Origin: an uncultured Mucilaginibacter sp.
GTDB taxonomy: Bacteria; Bacteroidota; Bacteroidia; Sphingobacteriales; Sphingobacteriaceae
DNA length: 64,000 nucleotides
Assembly: GCF_913773635.1 (NCBI RefSeq)
Contig: NZ_CAJYGQ010000006.1
Location: forward strand, 1 to 64,000
Direction of reading: 5' to 3'
Every line of letters starts with the position of its first letter. Positions within the stretch are counted from its first letter, which is position 1. The notes beneath the pieces are model-generated. The model worked only from the letters and a program-made list of their open reading frames with translations, had not been told where the DNA came from and ran no database searches. The position numbers were made by a program, and so were the translations under genes. This document shows positions 62,843 to 64,000 of this stretch, piece by piece.

Positions 62843-63460
62843 CTAAGATACTGTATCATCTGAGGGCTTCGGAGCATGCCTGCCTTCCAGGTTTTTTGCT
62901 ATTGTTTCAATACTTAAACCTTTTTCCTTGAGTAACACTAACAGGTGGAATACAAGGTCTGATGCTTCATTAATAAGATCTGTTTCCGTTTCAGCAAGGG
63001 CAGCAATAACAGTTTCAACGCCTTCTTCTCCAACCTTTTGGGCTATTTTGTTTAATCCTTTATTGCGAAGCTTATTAATATAAGATCCTTCTTGCGGATT
63101 GGTATAACGATCTTCAATTATACTTTCCAGTTCCAATATGAAATTTTGGTTGTAAGTGGTTTTAAAGCAGCTACGTTCACCGGTATGGCAGGTTGGACCA
63201 TCGGGTTTGGCTTTTATTAAAACGGTATCGTTATCACAATCAATATGAATGCTTTTTACGTGCAAAAAGTTGTTGCTGGTTTCGCCCTTGGTCCACAAGC
63301 GGTTTTTAGAACGCGAGTAAAAAGTAACAACGTTGTCTTGTACTGTTTTATCATAAGCCTCCTGGTTCATGTAGCCCAGCATGAGCACCTCTAAAGTTTG
63401 CTCGTCCTGAATTACTACAGGTACCAAGCCATCCGGAGATTTGGTGAAATCTATTTGCAT
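62843..63460 (-). CDS. hisIE: Bifunctional phosphoribosyl-AMP cyclohydrolase/phosphoribosyl-ATP pyrophosphatase
   Basis: A 205-residue fusion of HisI and HisE, catalysing steps 2 and 3 of histidine synthesis. The HisI half (about residues 1-115) has VTFYSRSKNRLWTKGETSNNFLHV, then DCDNDTVLIKAKPDGPTCHTGERSCF with the zinc cysteines. The HisE half has SYINKLRNKGLNKIAQKVGEEGVETVIAALAE and NEASDLVFHLLVLL. It is downstream of hisF on the same strand, the usual order, but the 172-bp gap contains a ~92-bp dispersed repeat. Confidence 0.97.
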   Translation of the reverse strand: MQIDFTKSPDGLVPVVIQDEQTLEVLMLGYMNQEAYDKTVQDNVVTFYSRSKNRLWTKGETSNNFLHVKSIHIDCDNDTVLIKAKPDGPTCHTGERSCFKTTYNQNFILELESIIEDRYTNPQEGSYINKLRNKGLNKIAQKVGEEGVETVIAALAETETDLINEASDLVFHLLVLLKEKGLSIETIAKNLEGRHAPKPSDDTVS

Positions 63461-63528
63461 TTCAGTGTATATTTTACCATGTTAAAGTCTCGCGACTACA
63501 ACATTAAACTGTTCAAATTATCATTTTT

Positions 63529-63621
63529 GGGCGTTGCCCTTGGCCCGGACTATGTGCTGCAAGTTCTTACTTCGCTAGGCTTCGTCCCGGGCTTTTCGCT
63601 TCTATACCTAACGCAAACTGC
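63529..63621 (+). repeat. Dispersed ~92-bp repeat, copy 2
   Basis: Same orientation as copy 1. Starts GGGCGTTGCC and ends CCTAACGCAAACTGC, with GGACTATGTGCT and GGGCTTTTCGCT as the internal half-units. It lies between hisF and hisIE. Confidence 0.85.
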
Positions 63622-63632
63622 GAATGGCAATA

Positions 63633-64000
63633 TTATCTAACCTCTATATTATTCGCCCGCAATACATTCTTTAAATCAGGTATCAATATTTCCCCATAAT
63701 GAAATACCGAAGCTGCCAATGCGGCGTCAACATTGGTTTGCTCAAACACATCTACAAAGTGCTCCACGCTACCTGCACCTCCTGATGCTATAACCGGGAT
63801 ATGCACAGCATTATTAACCGTTTTGAGCAAAGTATTATCAAACCCTGCCTTGGTGCCGTCATGATCCATGGAGGTAAGCAGTATTTCGCCCGCGCCGCGG
63901 CTTTCGGCTTCTTTAATCCAACTCAGCGTTTCTAGTTCGGTAGCTATGCGGCCGCCGTTGAGGTGGACGATATTTTTATCGTCAATACGGCGGGTGTCAA
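63633..64000 (-). CDS. hisF: Imidazole glycerol phosphate synthase subunit HisF (5' end outside window)
   Basis: HisF is the cyclase subunit that forms imidazole glycerol phosphate and AICAR with HisH. The frame is open to the right edge; about 122 C-terminal residues are visible. The family block GAGEILLTSMDHDGTKAGFD, with the catalytic Asp, then VHIPVIASGGAGSVEHF and ALAASVFHYGEI, are clear. The visible upstream part (VHLNGGRIATELETLSWIKEAE) fits HisF without a break. An internal Met near 63869 is not the start. Confidence 0.96.
   Translation of the reverse strand, partial: DTRRIDDKNIVHLNGGRIATELETLSWIKEAESRGAGEILLTSMDHDGTKAGFDNTLLKTVNNAVHIPVIASGGAGSVEHFVDVFEQTNVDAALAASVFHYGEILIPDLKNVLRANNIEVR

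Noticed and set aside
1..64000. tRNA, rRNA, CRISPR arrays, insertion sequences or prophage
   Set aside because: None seen: no T-arm-like motifs in spacers, no regular direct repeats, no transposase or phage proteins.

Overview
The window is ordinary chromosome from a member of the Bacteroidota, most likely family Sphingobacteriaceae (a Mucilaginibacter or Pedobacter relative). The evidence is the gene families (short RpoD-type primary sigma factor, Oar-like TonB-dependent receptor, M56 peptidase carrying plug-like segments, Bacteroidota-style two-domain SDR/AraC and PAS-kinase genes), the lack of Shine-Dalgarno sequences, and sixteen exact TAnnTTTG (-7) promoter elements placed just upstream of genes. 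I saw no tRNA, rRNA, CRISPR array, prophage or insertion sequence.

Layout. 1-10.8 kb: end of an unrecognised gene, then complex I genes in two separate blocks (nuoD-nuoC behind pdxH; nuoB-nuoA), with yqgE, purK-purE, isocitrate dehydrogenase and two paralogous lipoproteins between them; nuoA is head-to-head with an HI0933-type flavoprotein whose start codon overlaps its own. 10.9-18.9 kb: a GT87-like membrane glycosyltransferase, a Gly-rich secreted protein, threonine aldolase, topoisomerase IB, a BlaI/M56 regulatory pair with visible operators, an SDR and a diheme cytochrome. 19-35.2 kb: valS, holA and an unusually dense set of sensor kinases: a hybrid kinase, two PAS kinases and a bacteriophytochrome with a response regulator overlapping its 3' end; also a lipoprotein hydrolase and an AraC/SDR pair. 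35.3-42 kb: stress-type small proteins (YtxH, DUF892, YceI), sucC, lolD with a conserved small protein and a HAD-fold protein that lacks its nucleophile, and an S41 protease. 42-52 kb: smc, PhzF, an ABC ATPase with a 3-TM protein, endonuclease V, the primary sigma factor, an MBL hydrolase and lpd. 52-60 kb: a large TonB-dependent receptor, grpE-dnaJ, ftsE, a LuxC-like acyl-CoA reductase and a YfhL-like ferredoxin. 60-64 kb: a frameshifted DUF3885 gene, an NlpC/P60 peptidase, a WD40 protein and the end of the histidine operon (hisF, hisIE), with two copies of a ~92-bp repeat.

Metabolic themes: respiration (complex I, isocitrate dehydrogenase, succinyl-CoA synthetase, lipoamide dehydrogenase), purine and histidine synthesis, envelope biogenesis (LolD, FtsE, NlpC/P60) and sensing (kinases, phytochrome, BlaI/M56).

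The observations most worth following are the dispersed ~92-bp repeat at 61.8 and 63.5 kb; the overlapping divergent start codons of nuoA and the flavoprotein, with each promoter inside the other gene; a recurring promoter layout (TTTG 3-6 nt before the ATG) that predicts leaderless or nearly leaderless mRNAs; and the word-repeat inverted repeats between co-directional genes. No clearly new multi-gene system stands out; most of the window is housekeeping.
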